Below, piece after piece: positions 51,002-52,065 of a stretch of 52,065 nt of DNA. Position 1 is the stretch's first letter. Every line of letters starts with the position of its first letter. The stretch is from Anaerolineales bacterium (lineage in GTDB: Bacteria > Chloroflexota > Anaerolineae > Anaerolineales > UBA11579), in the NCBI GenBank assembly GCA_026129305.1, contig JAHCII010000014.1:1-52065 (forward strand), written 5' to 3'. The position numbers were made by a program, and so were the translations under genes. The notes under the pieces are model-generated. The model worked only from the letters and a program-made list of their open reading frames with translations. It did no database searches and had not been told where the DNA came from.

Positions 51002-51040
51002 AAAAGACCCGCACCTGAGCCAGTGTGCGGGTCTTTTTTC
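51002..51040 (+). terminator. Intrinsic terminator between greA and lysS
   Basis: AAAAGACCCGCAC pairs with GTGCGGGTCTTTT around a 10-nt loop, followed by further T residues. Confidence 0.9.
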
Positions 51041-51042
51041 TT

Positions 51043-51048
51043 TATAAT
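51043..51048 (+). promoter_or_regulatory. -10 box of lysS
   Basis: TATAAT lies 19 nt before ATG 51068, directly after the greA terminator; GAAGGA (51056-51061) between them is the ribosome-binding site. Confidence 0.6.
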
Positions 51049-51067
51049 GCTTCACGAAGGACAACCA

Positions 51068-52065
51068 ATGACCGACCCACAGTATTCTGAAATAGAACGT
51101 ACCCGCCTGAACAAGCTGGAGGCATTGCAGCAGCACGGGCTGGACCCCTTCCCGGCGCGCGTGCAGCGCAGCCACACCACCCAACAAGCTCTGGAGGCTT
51201 TTGAAGCCAGTGAAAGCCAGACCGGTGCCGCGCCGATCCAGGCCGCGCTGGTGGGCCGCATCCGTTCCATCCGTGAGATGGGCAAACTGATCTTCGCCCA
51301 TATCGAGGACGGCTACGGCCGCCTGCAGCTCTTCCTGCGCGCCGATACACTCGGCGCCGAGCAGATGGACACCTTTCGGGAATACTATGACCTGGGCGAC
51401 TACGTGCAAGCCAGTGGAGAGCTGTTCCGCACCCGGGCGGGTGAAGTCAGTCTGAACGTGGCCGCCTTCCACATGATCGCCAAAGCCATCACCCCGCTAC
51501 CGGCCGCCAAGGACGAAGTCGTAGATGGCGAAGTTGTGCGGCACGCCACGCTCTCCGACCCGGAGACGCGCTTCCGCCAGCGCTACGCCGACCTGGCGGT
51601 GAACCCGCAGGTGCGCGAGGTCTTTCGCCTGCGCGCTGCCATCACTCGGGCGCTGCGTGAGTTTCTGGACAGCCACGACTTCTTGGAGGTCGAGACCCCG
51701 GTGCTGCAGCCAGTGTACGGCGGTGCAGCTGCCCGGCCGTTCGTCACTGAGCACAACCAGCTCAAACAGAATCTCTATCTGCGGATTTCCTTTGAGCTTT
51801 ATCTCAAGCGCCTGCTGGTGGGTGGCTTTGAGCGCGTGTACGAGATCGGCCGTGACTTTCGCAACGAAGGCGTAAGCCGCAAGCACAACCCCGAATTCAC
51901 CATGCTGGAGTTTTATATGGCTTACGCTGACTACCAGCGCGTGATGGAGTTCACTGAGGAAATGCTGCGTTTCACTGCCCAACAGGTGCTGGGCGGCACC
52001 AAGCTGAGCTACCAGGGCCACCAGATCGACCTGGGCCGTGAGTGGCCGCGCATCACAATTGCTGA
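51068..52065 (+). CDS. lysS: Lysyl-tRNA synthetase (class II), 3' end outside window
   Basis: The first 332 residues are visible and the frame stays open to the window edge. An N-terminal OB-fold anticodon domain (VGRIRSIREMGKLIFAHIED, then LGDYVQASGELFRTRAGE) is followed by the class II catalytic domain with motif 1 near ITRALREFLDSHDFLEVETP and motif 2 at YEIGRDFRNEGVSRKHNPEFT. GRDFRNEG is the lysine-type signature. Start ATG 51068 has GAAGGA upstream. Its own -10 box follows the greA terminator. Confidence 0.95.
   Translation, partial: MTDPQYSEIERTRLNKLEALQQHGLDPFPARVQRSHTTQQALEAFEASESQTGAAPIQAALVGRIRSIREMGKLIFAHIEDGYGRLQLFLRADTLGAEQMDTFREYYDLGDYVQASGELFRTRAGEVSLNVAAFHMIAKAITPLPAAKDEVVDGEVVRHATLSDPETRFRQRYADLAVNPQVREVFRLRAAITRALREFLDSHDFLEVETPVLQPVYGGAAARPFVTEHNQLKQNLYLRISFELYLKRLLVGGFERVYEIGRDFRNEGVSRKHNPEFTMLEFYMAYADYQRVMEFTEEMLRFTAQQVLGGTKLSYQGHQIDLGREWPRITIA

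Noticed and set aside
51041..51067. T-box or other riboswitch before lysS
   Set aside because: The gap after the greA terminator is under 30 nt, too short for one.

Overview
The window (about 52 kb, GC-rich, dense short-gapped gene strings on both strands) reads as chromosomal core DNA of a bacterium, most likely a Chloroflexota of the Anaerolineae type. That placement is inference. It rests on the mix of a NuoCD fusion, KorAB-type ferredoxin oxidoreductase, lipoproteins with Thr/Pro-rich linkers, LysM/CAP surface proteins, no outer-membrane genes, and many genes whose -10 box sits only 6-9 nt before the start codon (leaderless style). No phage, integrase, transposase or CRISPR array is visible.

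Layout. 1-2000: a partial short-chain dehydrogenase, an AT-richer patch with an unknown membrane-anchored protein, and a Phd/RelE-type toxin-antitoxin pair. 2086-11114 (minus strand): a morphogenesis and division-site cluster read mreB-mreC-mreD-mrdA-minC-minD-minE-rodA-gltX. 11289-13499: glmS behind a long leader that folds as a glmS self-cleaving ribozyme with a large insertion in its core; this is the most striking element of the window. 13500-16800: repeat-like DNA, an AHSA1/ArsR pair with an operator dyad, azlCD, and a CAP-LysM surface protein. 16835-21298: an Fe-S-sensor-like regulator (SufR type, CX12C) divergent from iscX-nuoB-nuoCD-nuoI, with two dyads in the shared promoter region, then a small four-cysteine protein. 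21448-25110: a DUF1801 protein, a cloverleaf repeat, Mrp ATPase, RicT-like PSP1 protein and a BtuF-like protein. 25170-31310: a cupredoxin lipoprotein, a PNaS-like membrane protein with UspA, and a GntR/FCD regulator cotranscribed with korAB. 31416-37277: an EamA exporter, a membrane protein of unknown function, pyruvate kinase, a lipoprotein, tRNA-Gly and an MFS exporter. 37302-42198: an exonuclease-DinG helicase and a frameshifted APC permease-UspA pseudogene. 42240-45617: the udk-ppi-VTT-M20 peptidase operon and a small divergent protein. 45637-47305: tRNA-Thr, an MshA-like glycosyltransferase, and tRNA-Val followed by two tandem copies of its own 3' end. 47367-52065: LysM-M23 peptidase, an orphan solute-binding lipoprotein, a Thr/Pro-rich anchored protein, greA and the 5' part of lysS.

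Functional themes are rod shape and septum placement, amino-sugar supply for the wall (glmS), Fe-S biogenesis linked to complex I (iscX, SufR-like regulator, nuo genes, mrp, ricT), and ferredoxin-linked 2-oxoacid oxidation. Coordinates of start codons were adjusted by hand where a ribosome-binding site, a family N-terminus or a close -10 box decided between candidates.
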